Assembly: GCF_035207705.1 (NCBI RefSeq)
Contig: NZ_CP128187.1
Span: 3,100,001-3,164,000, forward strand
Reading direction: 5' to 3'
DNA: 64,000 nucleotides
Origin: Maribacter sp. BPC-D8
GTDB lineage: Bacteria > Bacteroidota > Bacteroidia > Flavobacteriales > Flavobacteriaceae
The notes below the pieces were generated by a model. The model worked only from the letters and a program-made list of their open reading frames with translations. It was not told the DNA's origin and searched no databases. Positions 17,829 through 27,400 of the stretch are shown here, piece by piece (within the stretch, counting starts at the first letter, position 1; each line of letters starts with the position of its first letter). Both the position numbers and the translations under genes were made by a program.

Positions 17829-18859
17829 ATTCTATTCAATTTTATAGGATATGTTTTTCCTGAGTTCCACTGCGCTACATATAAATTATCATCATCGTCT
17901 ACGCACACATCATGTGGATGCGTAAATATTTTGATAGATTGATACATTGGCTTCAACACATTATTCTCATAAACAGGAGTGCATCCACCTGGTGCAGAAA
18001 TCAATTTATTGTCTTTATCTAAAATGGAAATAAAGCCAGTGCCATCAGATCCATCGCCAGACCAAATGGTTGCCAAATACACGTTATCACCCTTTATTAC
18101 AGGTCTACAAATAAATGCTCCCGGCAAATTTATACTTTCAATAAATTTCCCATCCATAGTAAAGCGTTTCAACTTATTCTGTTGTCTGGCAGTTATTAAT
18201 AGCTCCGGACTTTTCCCTCCTCTCGTATCAATACAAATTCCGTGGGCATTATTAAAAAGGTGGTCTGCATCTCCTTTACCACCAAAAGTTTGTAACAACT
18301 CGCCTTTAGCATTGTAACGCATTATATATTGTGCACCATAACCATCGGCGATATACACATCTCCGTTTTCGGCAATGGTAGTTTCGGTAGGTATGTATTG
18401 GTCTTTAGAGGTATATTTTCCTGATTCCTTCGGATAGGTAAAAACCTGTACGACCCTACCATCTATAGTTGTTTTAATAACTTCATGACGCGTATTATCT
18501 GATATATAAAGGAAATCTTCGCCATTTTCAACATTCAATGTCAACCCGTGAGCCCCCGGATAATCAGTACCCCAAGTTTCTAATAACTTGCCTGAACGGT
18601 CATAAACGATGATGTTATTTTTGGTGTGGTTCGTTAATAATAAAATTCGCCCTTTAGAATCTTGTACCATTTCATGGCAATCGTTCACCGGGTAGTAATT
18701 CGGATTTAGCGCACCCCAATTTAAATCAATCTTATACTGATGACTACCATGCCCAATAATGGCATCTTTATATGCTAATAAATTTGCACCCACAGAAGAG
18801 CAGGTCAATAAGCCTGCTGACGCTGCTGCAGTATTTTTTATAAAAGTTCTTCTCTCCAT
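17825..18859 (-). CDS. NHL-repeat six-bladed beta-propeller protein with Tat-like signal
   Basis: 344 residues. The N-terminus MERRTFIKNTAAASAGLLTC carries a twin-arginine RRTFIK signal, implying export in folded form. The rest forms NHL-type blades: GRILLLTNHTKNNIIVYDRSGKLLE (spanning two strands), GDVYIADGYGAQYIMRYNAKG and DNLYVAQWNSGKTYPIKL. The repeats resemble those of peptidyl-alpha-hydroxyglycine lyase-like and other NHL proteins, but no enzymatic motif is assigned. It shares one base with the upstream DUF1501 gene stop (TAATG) and overlaps the next gene by 4 nt, so it is translationally coupled on both sides. It probably binds a ligand or acts as a lyase in the periplasm; this is inference. 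Confidence 0.78.
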   Translation of the reverse strand: MERRTFIKNTAAASAGLLTCSSVGANLLAYKDAIIGHGSHQYKIDLNWGALNPNYYPVNDCHEMVQDSKGRILLLTNHTKNNIIVYDRSGKLLETWGTDYPGAHGLTLNVENGEDFLYISDNTRHEVIKTTIDGRVVQVFTYPKESGKYTSKDQYIPTETTIAENGDVYIADGYGAQYIMRYNAKGELLQTFGGKGDADHLFNNAHGICIDTRGGKSPELLITARQQNKLKRFTMDGKFIESINLPGAFICRPVIKGDNVYLATIWSGDGSDGTGFISILDKDNKLISAPGGCTPVYENNVLKPMYQSIKIFTHPHDVCVDDDDNLYVAQWNSGKTYPIKLNRI

Positions 18860-20352
18860 TAAGATAAAATATCTTTGATTACTTTGCCTTCTACATCGGT
18901 TAATCTAAAACGTCTACCTTGATATTTATAGGTAAATTTCTCGTGATCAATACCTAATTGATGCAGCATCGTTGCTTGAAAATCATGCACGTGCACTGGG
19001 TTTTCAGTGATATTATATCCAAATTCATCAGTTTCACCGTAAACAATACCAGGTTTAATACCACCACCGGCCATCCACATGGTAAAGCATCTCGGGTGGT
19101 GATCTCTACCGTAGGTGGTATCGGTAAGCAAACCTTGAGAATAGTTTGTTCTTCCGAACTCTCCGCCCCAAACAACTAAAGTATCTTCTAGCATACCGCG
19201 TTGTTTTAAATCGGCAACCAAAGCTGCCGAAGCTTGATCTACATCTTTTGCTTGTTTTTGAATAGCACCGGGTAAATTATCGTGTTGATCCCAACCCATA
19301 TGGTACAATTGAATAAAGCGGACATCCTTTTCTGCTAAACGTCTAGCTAACAAACAATTTGCCGCAAACGTACCCGGAATCTTGGCATCTGACCCGTACA
19401 TTTTATAAATATAATCTGGCTCACCTTCGGTATTCATTACATCTGGTACCGAAGTCTGCATTCTATATGCCATTTCGTATTGAGCAATTCTACTTTGTAT
19501 TTCTGGGTCATTAGATTCTTGATAATGCTGATCGTTCAGTTCAGCCAATTTATCTAGCATAGACCTTTTGACATCTGCCGTAGTCCCCTTTGGGTCATTT
19601 AAATATAAAACAGGATCTTTTGCCGCTCTAAACTGCACACCTTGGTGAAGGGAATGTAAGAATCCGTTACCCCAAAGTCTGGTGTATAATGGCTGTCCGT
19701 TTGGTCTACCCGAACCTCTTGATAATAAAACCGTGAATGCCGGCAAGTTTTCATTCTCACTACCAAGACCATAACTTAACCATGAACCAATACTTGGTCT
19801 ACCCGGTTGTTGAGAACCTGTCTGAAAGAAAGTAACTGCGGGATCATGATTTATCGCTTCGGTATACATCGATTTTACTATACAAATATCATCTACAACT
19901 TTAGCAGTATAAGGCAAAAGGTCACTAATATACGTGCCGTTTTTACCATGCCTTTGAAATCCGAAATTAGAACCTACAAGCGGGAATTTATCTTGACCGG
20001 AAGTCATACCCGTTAAACGTTGCCCGTTTCGAATAGACTCTGGTAAATCTTCACCTCTACGCTGATTTAAAAGAGGTTTATAATCGAACAATTCTAATTG
20101 CGATGGTCCACCACTTTGAAAAAGATAAATAACTCTTTTTATTTTCGATGGATGATGCAAAGAATCTAATACTCCTTTTACTCCAGCTGGTCCGCTATCG
20201 GCAGTATACAATCCGTTTTCTCCTTTTCTAAATAGATTATTACCAATTAATGATGCTAAGCCTATTCCACCGACTCCCATTGCTGCCTTTCCTAAAAAAG
20301 ATCGTCTGTTTAAAATTAGAGAACGTTCCTCAACTATTTTCTTCTCGCTCAT
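18859..20352 (-). CDS. DUF1501 protein (alkaline phosphatase/sulfatase-like fold), Tat-exported
   Basis: 497 residues with a clear twin-arginine signal (LNRRSFLGKAAMGVGGIGL, about 15-33). The DUF1501 (PF07394) domain follows. Its hallmarks here include VIYLFQSGGPSQLELFDYKP, the VVWGGEFGRTNYSQG motif, and GRDHHPRCFTMWMAGGGIKPG, then HVHDFQATMLHQLGID near the end. The family has the alkaline phosphatase/sulfatase fold but lacks a proven reaction. DUF1501 genes nearly always sit beside DUF1549/DUF1553 genes, as here: the upstream PSCyt/PSD1 gene ends 2 nt away. The Tat signal suggests folding, perhaps with a metal, before export. Confidence 0.93.
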   Translation of the reverse strand: MSEKKIVEERSLILNRRSFLGKAAMGVGGIGLASLIGNNLFRKGENGLYTADSGPAGVKGVLDSLHHPSKIKRVIYLFQSGGPSQLELFDYKPLLNQRRGEDLPESIRNGQRLTGMTSGQDKFPLVGSNFGFQRHGKNGTYISDLLPYTAKVVDDICIVKSMYTEAINHDPAVTFFQTGSQQPGRPSIGSWLSYGLGSENENLPAFTVLLSRGSGRPNGQPLYTRLWGNGFLHSLHQGVQFRAAKDPVLYLNDPKGTTADVKRSMLDKLAELNDQHYQESNDPEIQSRIAQYEMAYRMQTSVPDVMNTEGEPDYIYKMYGSDAKIPGTFAANCLLARRLAEKDVRFIQLYHMGWDQHDNLPGAIQKQAKDVDQASAALVADLKQRGMLEDTLVVWGGEFGRTNYSQGLLTDTTYGRDHHPRCFTMWMAGGGIKPGIVYGETDEFGYNITENPVHVHDFQATMLHQLGIDHEKFTYKYQGRRFRLTDVEGKVIKDILS

Positions 20353-20354
20353 AA

Positions 20355-22700
20355 TTAGCCTCTATTTATAGTTTCGTCTAAATTTAAAATTGTGTGTGCC
20401 GTTAAAGTCATTGCCGCCAGTTTCTCTTTATTCAGTTCTGCAGGCACTTCACTTCTACCGATACTTAAATATTCACTTACCGAGATTTCGCCGCTCTCTA
20501 CTTTACCCAACATTTCGGTATAGTAATCAACTAGCGACTGCTCCTCAACTTCATTTGGTAATCGCGAGGTTGCTTTATAGAATAAGGTCTTTATCTGCTC
20601 ATTTTCAGAATTGGGGTGCGCAGTCATTTCACCTACCGCTGCCACTCTTGCCGCTTCTACTATTTGAGGATCATTAAGTAATACCAAAGCCTGTAGCGGA
20701 GTGTTAGTTTCTTGTCTTTTTACAGAACAATAATCTCTAGAGCTACTGTCAAAAGTCATCATACTTGGTGGTGGAACGGTACGTTTCCAGAATGTATAAA
20801 TACTTTTTCTATAGACATCTTTACCTTCACTTAAAGTATATGATGCGGTACTTCCACCACCACCACCGGTGGTTTCTTCCCAAATACCTTCAGGCTGATA
20901 GGGCTTTACACTTGGTCCACCAACTTCTTTATTCAACAATCCGCTAAATGCTAAAGCTTGATCACGAATCGCTTCAGATGATAAACGTAATCGCGATGCA
21001 CGTGCCAAATACTTATTCTCCGGATCTTGTTCTAATTTCTCTTTTGTTGATTTTGTCTCTTGTTGATACGCTTCAGACATGGCTATGTATTTTAGCATCT
21101 CTCTCGTATTCCAACCTTCATTTTTGTATTTAATAGCTAAAAAATCTAACAACTCTGGGTGTGTAGGTAACGACCCTTGATTACCAAAATCAAACGAAGA
21201 TGCCACAATACCACTACCGAACATTCGCTGCCACAACCTATTGACTGCAACCCTTGCCGTAAGTGGATGTTTATCTTCAAAAAGCCATTGTGCCAATCCT
21301 AATCTATTCTTCGGATAATCATCAAAGGGAAGAATAGACGAAGGAGTATCAGGAAAAACTTCATCACCATATTGATCATAAATACCTCTTTTCAATATAA
21401 AGGTAGACCTCGGCTGGTCCATTTCTTTCATCACCATTACTGGCACCTCTTTCATATCACTACTTTCAAGATTAATGAAGCCGAGGATGTCATCAACTTC
21501 TTTCGAAGTAACTTTTATATATGGTTCTGGTAATTCTGCAGCGTTTGCCAACAACCCTTTCTCAGGAATATTGTTAAAGAAGCTATAGAATTGAAAATGT
21601 TCTTTTTGACTGATAGGGTCATATTTGTGATCATGACAACGCGCGCATTCAAGGGTAAGCCCCAAAAATGCTGTACCCAATGTAGTATTTCTATCTTCAA
21701 CATATTCAACCCGATATTCTTCCGGAATCACTCCGCCTTCAGCTGTAATTTTATGATTTCTGTTAAAACCGGTAGCTAATATTTGTTCTAAATTCGCATT
21801 TGGCAATAAATCTCCCGCTAGTTGATAAGTGACAAATTGGTCATACGGCATATTTTCTTTGAACGCATGAATTACCCAATCTCGCCAAGGCCACATGGTA
21901 CGCTCAAAATCATCTTGATACCCATGCGTATCGGCATACCGCGCAATATCCATCCATTCTGCTGCCATGTTTTCTGCATAGTCTACAGATAACAATAATG
22001 AATCTATAATTCCTTCATACCTCTTTTGAGAAGGATCAGCAGCAAATCTCTCTAATTGATTTAAAGTTGGTGGAAGTCCAGTTAAATCGAATGTAATTCT
22101 ACGCAACAATTTCTCGCTACTCGCCCGATCACTAGGGGTCATATTCTTTTCGGTCAACTTATTTAAAACGAAAGCATCAATTTCATTATTCCCCCATTCC
22201 ATATCATTTTCCGGCACTTCTTGTGGTGCTGGTGGAATAAATGCCCAATGTGTTTTATATTCCGCGCCTTGCTCTATCCATTTTTCTAGAATCTTCTTTT
22301 CAAAATCTTCTAATACCAAATTAGATTCTGGCGGAGGCATTATGAGATTCGAGTCATCTGAATTAATTCGTTCAATTAATCCACTTTTAGAAACATCGCC
22401 TGGCACTATAGCAAAGTGATCTTTAAGATCCCCTAAAGCTCGATAAGCTTCTTCGGGAGAATGAAGCGAAAAGTCTCCTTCAACAGCGTCTTTATCTGGA
22501 CCGTGACATATAAAACAACGGTCAGATAATATTGGTTTTACATGAAACGTAAAATCGATTTTTTCGGGAACACTGTTTAGACCGGCACTATCGTTTAATG
22601 CGATTGTTTTTTCAGATTTAGACGAACAACTCAACAATACACAGCAAGCAAGTGCTATAGTGATAAAACCGAGTGAGTTACTGATGGAGTTCTTGGTCAT
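20355..22700 (-). CDS. PSCyt1-DUF1549-DUF1553 (PSD1) cytochrome c-type lipoprotein
   Basis: 781 residues. The signal ends in VLLSC, with a probable lipidated Cys25. A planctomycete cytochrome C domain (about 50-130) contains the haem motif CFICH at 62-66. DUF1549 (PSCyt2, about 165-370) contains a second CxxCH, CARCHDHKYDPISQ near residues 350-354. DUF1553 (PSD1, about 465-740) includes NRLWQRMFGSGIV and ETNTPLQALVLLNDP. These proteins abound in planctomycetes and appear in some Bacteroidota; their reaction is unknown, and a redox role is inferred from the haem motifs. It is the first gene of the minus-strand operon with DUF1501, NHL, two discoidin-tail proteins and a sulfatase. Confidence 0.93.
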   Translation of the reverse strand: MTKNSISNSLGFITIALACCVLLSCSSKSEKTIALNDSAGLNSVPEKIDFTFHVKPILSDRCFICHGPDKDAVEGDFSLHSPEEAYRALGDLKDHFAIVPGDVSKSGLIERINSDDSNLIMPPPESNLVLEDFEKKILEKWIEQGAEYKTHWAFIPPAPQEVPENDMEWGNNEIDAFVLNKLTEKNMTPSDRASSEKLLRRITFDLTGLPPTLNQLERFAADPSQKRYEGIIDSLLLSVDYAENMAAEWMDIARYADTHGYQDDFERTMWPWRDWVIHAFKENMPYDQFVTYQLAGDLLPNANLEQILATGFNRNHKITAEGGVIPEEYRVEYVEDRNTTLGTAFLGLTLECARCHDHKYDPISQKEHFQFYSFFNNIPEKGLLANAAELPEPYIKVTSKEVDDILGFINLESSDMKEVPVMVMKEMDQPRSTFILKRGIYDQYGDEVFPDTPSSILPFDDYPKNRLGLAQWLFEDKHPLTARVAVNRLWQRMFGSGIVASSFDFGNQGSLPTHPELLDFLAIKYKNEGWNTREMLKYIAMSEAYQQETKSTKEKLEQDPENKYLARASRLRLSSEAIRDQALAFSGLLNKEVGGPSVKPYQPEGIWEETTGGGGGSTASYTLSEGKDVYRKSIYTFWKRTVPPPSMMTFDSSSRDYCSVKRQETNTPLQALVLLNDPQIVEAARVAAVGEMTAHPNSENEQIKTLFYKATSRLPNEVEEQSLVDYYTEMLGKVESGEISVSEYLSIGRSEVPAELNKEKLAAMTLTAHTILNLDETINRG

Positions 22701-22820
22701 TGGTGCAGGTTTTTAATAACTGCATTGAACTTACAAACTTTACCATATAATAACAGTTAAAATTCGACCAATAACGAAGTAAAGAAGCTAGATACTACTA
22801 GAATTCATAAAAATGAAAAC

Positions 22821-22841
22821 AAAATTTATCATAATGATAAA
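22821..22841 (-). terminator. Possible weak terminator after rimM
   Basis: TTTATCAT, A, ATGATAAA (22825-22841) is a perfect palindrome with 8-bp arms, 48 nt after the rimM stop and followed on the minus strand by TTTTGTTTTC. The stem is AT-rich, so it may instead be an operator in front of the PSCyt operon. Confidence 0.3.
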
Positions 22842-22888
22842 ATATAAAGGTTGTACCTATTAAATTAACAATGAATATAGCAGGTAAT

Positions 22889-23416
22889 TTACGAAAGGTA
22901 TAAATCTACAAGGCCCTCTGGGGTCTTCACGAAAATACTTTTATTCTCGCGATCTATTTTGGTAATGATATCATCACTTACAGGTATAAGCAATTGGAAA
23001 TCTTCTTTTTCAACTTCGAACAAAGCTTGAGCAGTAGTATCGTTTACACTTTGTACAATACCAATATCACCATGAACAGCATCAATCATTGTAAAGCCAA
23101 TAACTTCGTGATAATAAAACTTGGTACCCGTAAGTTTGGGTAACATGGTAAGGGGTAAATAGAGTCCAGATTTCATAATGCGATCAGCATCAGATTCTGA
23201 TTTCACTTCTTCAAAATCTATACGTAGTAAGTTCGATTTATGAAGTCGGCATTTTTTAATAAAAAATGGAACCAGATTGTTTCCTAAAGAAACGAATACT
23301 GATTCCATGTTTTCGTATATCTCGGGGTCATCGGTATCTAGTTTTACTAGCACCTCACCTTTGAAACTATATTTTGAAACGATATTACCTAGGTAGAAAC
23401 ATTCTTCCTTTCGCAT
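22889..23416 (-). CDS. rimM: 16S rRNA processing protein RimM
   Basis: 175 residues, the normal RimM length. The N-terminal RimM domain starts YLGNIVSKYSFKGEVLVKLDTDDP, and the C-terminal PRC-barrel domain (about 97-170) includes FYYHEVIGFTMID and LLIPVSDDIITKID. RimM binds ribosomal protein S19 and helps mature the 30S head. The gene lies 13 nt after rpsP, the classical S16-RimM pairing, and is co-transcribed from the rpsP promoter. The usual trmD partner does not follow in this window. Confidence 0.95.
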   Translation of the reverse strand: MRKEECFYLGNIVSKYSFKGEVLVKLDTDDPEIYENMESVFVSLGNNLVPFFIKKCRLHKSNLLRIDFEEVKSESDADRIMKSGLYLPLTMLPKLTGTKFYYHEVIGFTMIDAVHGDIGIVQSVNDTTAQALFEVEKEDFQLLIPVSDDIITKIDRENKSIFVKTPEGLVDLYLS

Positions 23417-23429
23417 CGTTTCTTAAAAA

Positions 23430-24005
23430 TTAAGCTTTATCTTCTTCAGCAGCCGGAGCTTCTGGAGTTTCAACAACTTGCTCTGGCTCGCCAGCAGCTT
23501 CAACAGCTTCTACCTCAGCTTCAGCGTTTTCACCTTCAGCAACTTCTGGTAAAGCAGCAGCGGCAGCATCAGCAGCACGCTTATCGTTTACTTCTTTTTC
23601 TAATTTCAAAGCAGCAGCTCTTTCATCAGCTTTTACTTTATCTAAACCACCAACTTTGTTAGCAATAGAAGCTTCTTTTTCAACAACCCAAGCATTGAAT
23701 TTTTCTTCAGCTTGCTCTTCAGTTAATGCACCTTTACGAACACCACCTAATAAGTGATGCTTTAAAAGAACACCTCTATAAGAAAGAATAGCTTTAGCTG
23801 TATCTGTAGGTTGTGCACCATTTTGCAACCACTGTACTGTATTATCGATATTAAGTTCGATTGTTGCAGGGTTTGTATTAGGATTGTAGATACCTAATTT
23901 CTCTAAGAATTTACCATCTCTTTTAGCTCTTGCATCTGCAGCAACTACCCAATAGAATGGTTTTCCTTTTTTACCGTGTCTTTGTAATCTAATTTTTACT
24001 GGCAT
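23430..24005 (-). CDS. rpsP: 30S ribosomal protein S16 with long acidic/alanine-rich tail
   Basis: 191 residues. The first 80 or so are canonical S16: [36 protein letters not shown] and YNPNTNP. The remaining roughly 100 residues form a charged then Ala/Glu-rich tail ([30 protein letters not shown]) absent from the 82-residue E. coli protein. Such extensions are common in Bacteroidota S16. The role of the tail is unknown; by charge it should project away from rRNA. A consensus promoter lies about 95 nt upstream. The gene leads the rpsP-rimM operon. Confidence 0.96.
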   Translation of the reverse strand: MPVKIRLQRHGKKGKPFYWVVAADARAKRDGKFLEKLGIYNPNTNPATIELNIDNTVQWLQNGAQPTDTAKAILSYRGVLLKHHLLGGVRKGALTEEQAEEKFNAWVVEKEASIANKVGGLDKVKADERAAALKLEKEVNDKRAADAAAAALPEVAEGENAEAEVEAVEAAGEPEQVVETPEAPAAEEDKA

Positions 24006-24101
24006 ATCACATTAATTTGTAGGGTGCCCGACCCTTGATTATTAATTCTAGTTTTTTAACTCTTTCGCACTCAGTGAGCAAAGCTAATCTGAAAGCGGCT
24101 G

Positions 24102-24131
24102 CAAATATAATTTAAAATACCGAAATGACAA
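24102..24131 (-). promoter_or_regulatory. Bacteroidota sigma-A-type promoter for rpsP-rimM
   Basis: On the minus strand TTG (24131-24129) is followed after exactly 19 nt by TATATTTG (24109-24102), a perfect match to the TTG-N19-TAnnTTTG consensus. The leader to the rpsP ATG would be about 90 nt, which leaves room for autoregulatory RNA structure, though I could not identify one. Confidence 0.8.
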
Positions 24132-24417
24132 TCATGAATAATAGTTATTTAAATAACCATAAAAAGATTTCATTTCAATTCCGATGCAAAAATAAAGAAA
24201 CACTCTCAAAACCTCAGCGAATACTAACAACTAAAGCTACTCACCCCTTTTTTACAAAAAATAGAATCTAATAAAGTATACACTAATATATGCCTATAAA
24301 TTCACCCGTTAATAACTCTTTGCAATTCTACTTTTTCAAACACCTCCTTTTTTGTAATTTTATATGCACTTTTTAGGTCAAGTAACTGACCGCTTTTTAA
24401 CACACAGAAAATTCGCT
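24132..24417. other. Intergenic region between the rpsP promoter and dnaE
   Basis: AT-rich DNA upstream of dnaE. It contains an in-frame ATG at 24364 that would extend DnaE by 18 residues, but no exact promoter consensus, terminator or repeat that I can support. Confidence 0.4.
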
Positions 24418-27400
24418 ATGTACCTCATCTTTGATACCGAAACCACCGGTCTTCCAAAAAAATGGAATGCCCCTATTACCGACACTGACAACTGGCCGCG
24501 TTGTATTCAGATAGCCTGGCAGTTGCATGACGAAATGGGAAAATGCATTGAGCATGAAGATTATCTGGTTCGCCCAGACGGATTCAACATTCCCTATGAT
24601 GCTGAACAAATTCACGGCATCTCTACTGAGCTAGCAGAGCAAAAAGGTATTTCTCTATCTGAGGTGTTAGAGAAATTCAACATTGCCATGTCTAAAACAA
24701 AATTTGTGGTTGGGCAGAATGTAGGGTTCGATTTAAATATTATGGGTGCTGAATTTCACCGTTTAGGTGTTGAAAATCCGCTACAAGAATTACCCATTTT
24801 AGATACTTGTACAGAGCACACCGCAAAACTTTGTCAAATTCCTGGTGGTAGAGGTGGTAAATTCAAGCTACCTACATTAACAGAACTGCATCAATATTTA
24901 TTTGGTGAGCCATTTGGCGAAGCGCATAATGCAACTGCCGATGTTGAAGCAACTACCCGTTGTTTTCTAGAGCTTATTCGTAAGCAACAGTATACAAAAG
25001 AACAGTTAGATGTTCAGCCAGATTATTTTAAGAATTTCTCTGAGGCGAATCCGAAAGAAATTGAACTTATCGGTCTTAAACATATTAACCTAAAAAAGGC
25101 ATCGAAGAAAATAGCCGATGCACTTTGGGCCAAAGATACTGGCGGAGTTTCTCAAGAAGAAATAGAAGAGAATTTAGCGACATTAGAAAACGCAAATTTT
25201 TCACATTTACATAATCACACCCAGTTTTCCATCCTTCAATCAACTATAAGTGTACCTGCTTTAGTTGCTGCTGCCGCAAAAGCTAAAATGCCAGCAGTTG
25301 CCATGACGGATCATGCGAATATGATGGGTGCTTTCCATTTCGTAAACGGAGTACTAAACCATAACAAAGGTGTAGTATCTAGAAATGAAGCAAACCAAAA
25401 ACTATTCGAAGCTACACAAAACGGCACTTTAGAAGAAGGGCAAGAACCTTTAACTGAACTACCGGAACCTGAACAAGAAATAACACCTATTATAGGTTGC
25501 GAATTTCAAGTCTGTGAAGATCACACCAACAAATCGCAAAAAGACAACGGGTATCAGATAGTAATGCTTGCCAAGACCAAACAAGGGTATTTGAACCTTG
25601 CAAAAATGTCTTCTATAGCATTCGTTTCGGGTAAGTATTATGTACCTCGTATCGATAAGAAAGTTATTGAGCAGTACAAAGAAGATGTCATGGTATTGAC
25701 AGGTAACTTATATGGTGAGGTACCGAGCAAAGTATTGAACGTTGGTGAAAATCAAGCAGAAGAGGCGTTGATTTGGTGGAAAGAGACTTTTGGCGATGAC
25801 TTATACATTGAGATCATGCGCCACGGTCAAGAAGATGAAGATCGTGTAAACCAAGTATTAATTCAGTTTGCAAAAAAGCACAATGTAAAACTAGTAGCCA
25901 CCAACAACACTTATTACGCAGAGAAAGAAAATGCACATGCACATGATATCCTTTTATGTGTAAAAGATGGCGAAAAGCAAGCTACACCAATAGGTCGTGG
26001 TCGCGGCTATCGCTACGGACTACCGAACCAAGAATACTACTTTAAATCATCTGATGAGATGAAAGAGCTTTTTAAGGATATTCCTGAAGCTATCATCAAT
26101 ATTCAAGAAATTGTAGACAAAGTAGACACCTTTACATTAGCTCGTGATGTATTGTTACCTGCTTTCGATATTCCAGAAGAATTTCAGTTTAAAGAAGATA
26201 AACTAGATAACGGTAAACGTGGTGAGAATAAATTTCTACGTCATATCACCTATGAAGGCGCCAAGAAAAGATATGGCGAAATAACACCATCTATTGATGA
26301 GCGACTAGACTTTGAGCTTAAAGTAATTGAGAAAACTGGTTACCCAGGTTACTTCTTAATTGTGGAAGATTTTATTAGAGCAGCAAGAGCTATGGATGTT
26401 TCCGTAGGTCCCGGTCGTGGATCTGCTGCGGGATCTGCCGTTGCCTACTGTTTATGGATCACGAATTTAGACCCTATTAAGTACGACTTACTTTTTGAGC
26501 GTTTCTTAAATCCGGATCGTGTAAGTATGCCCGATATTGATATTGACTTTGATGATGAAGGGCGTGGTCGTGTAATGGACTATGTGATCAACAAATACGG
26601 TTCAAATCAAGTAGCACAGATTATCACTTATGGTACCATGGCTGCCAAGTCCGCCATTAGAGACACGGCTCGTGCTTTAGATTTGCCTTTGCAAGATTCC
26701 GATCGCATGGCGAAGTTGATACCCGATATGTCTAAGCTAAAAAAGATTATTGGGGTCGATGAAAAGATATTAAAATCAAAATTTAGGTCAGAAGATTTAG
26801 AAAAAATAAATGAGCTTTTAGCAATTTCTGAGGGCGATGGTCTCGAAGCAGAAACCTTAAACCAAGCTTATATTCTAGAAGGATCTGTACGTAATACCGG
26901 TATTCATGCCTGTGGGGTTATTATTACTCCCGATGATATTACCAAATTCGTACCCGTAGCACTTGCCAAAGATTCTGAGATGTACTGTACTCAGTTCGAT
27001 AACTCGGTTGTGGAAGATGCAGGATTGTTGAAGATGGATTTCTTGGGATTAAAAACACTGACCTTAATTAAGGATACCGTTAAAATCGTGAAAGCGAAAC
27101 ACGGTGTTGAATTAGACCCAGAGAATTTTCCGCTAGATGATATAAAAACATACGAACTCTTCCAAAGAGGGGAAACAGTTGGGGTGTTCCAATATGAATC
27201 TCCCGGAATGCAGAAACACATGAGGGCGTTAAAACCCACCGTTTTTGCAGATTTAATTGCCATGAACGCCTTGTATCGTCCTGGTCCGATGGAATATATA
27301 CCAAGTTTCATTGCCCGTAAACATGGTACCGAAGAAATTGTATATGACCTTGATGCTAACGAAGAATACCTAGCAGAAACTTATGGTATTACAGTATACC

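Noticed and set aside
20390..21133. Plus-strand frames opposite the PSD1 gene.
   Set aside because: They lie wholly within a strongly supported gene, and their translations have no domain.
24364..24417. Upstream ATG of dnaE.
   Set aside because: The extra 18 residues precede the conserved MYLIFDTETTG start and have no counterpart in the family as I know it.
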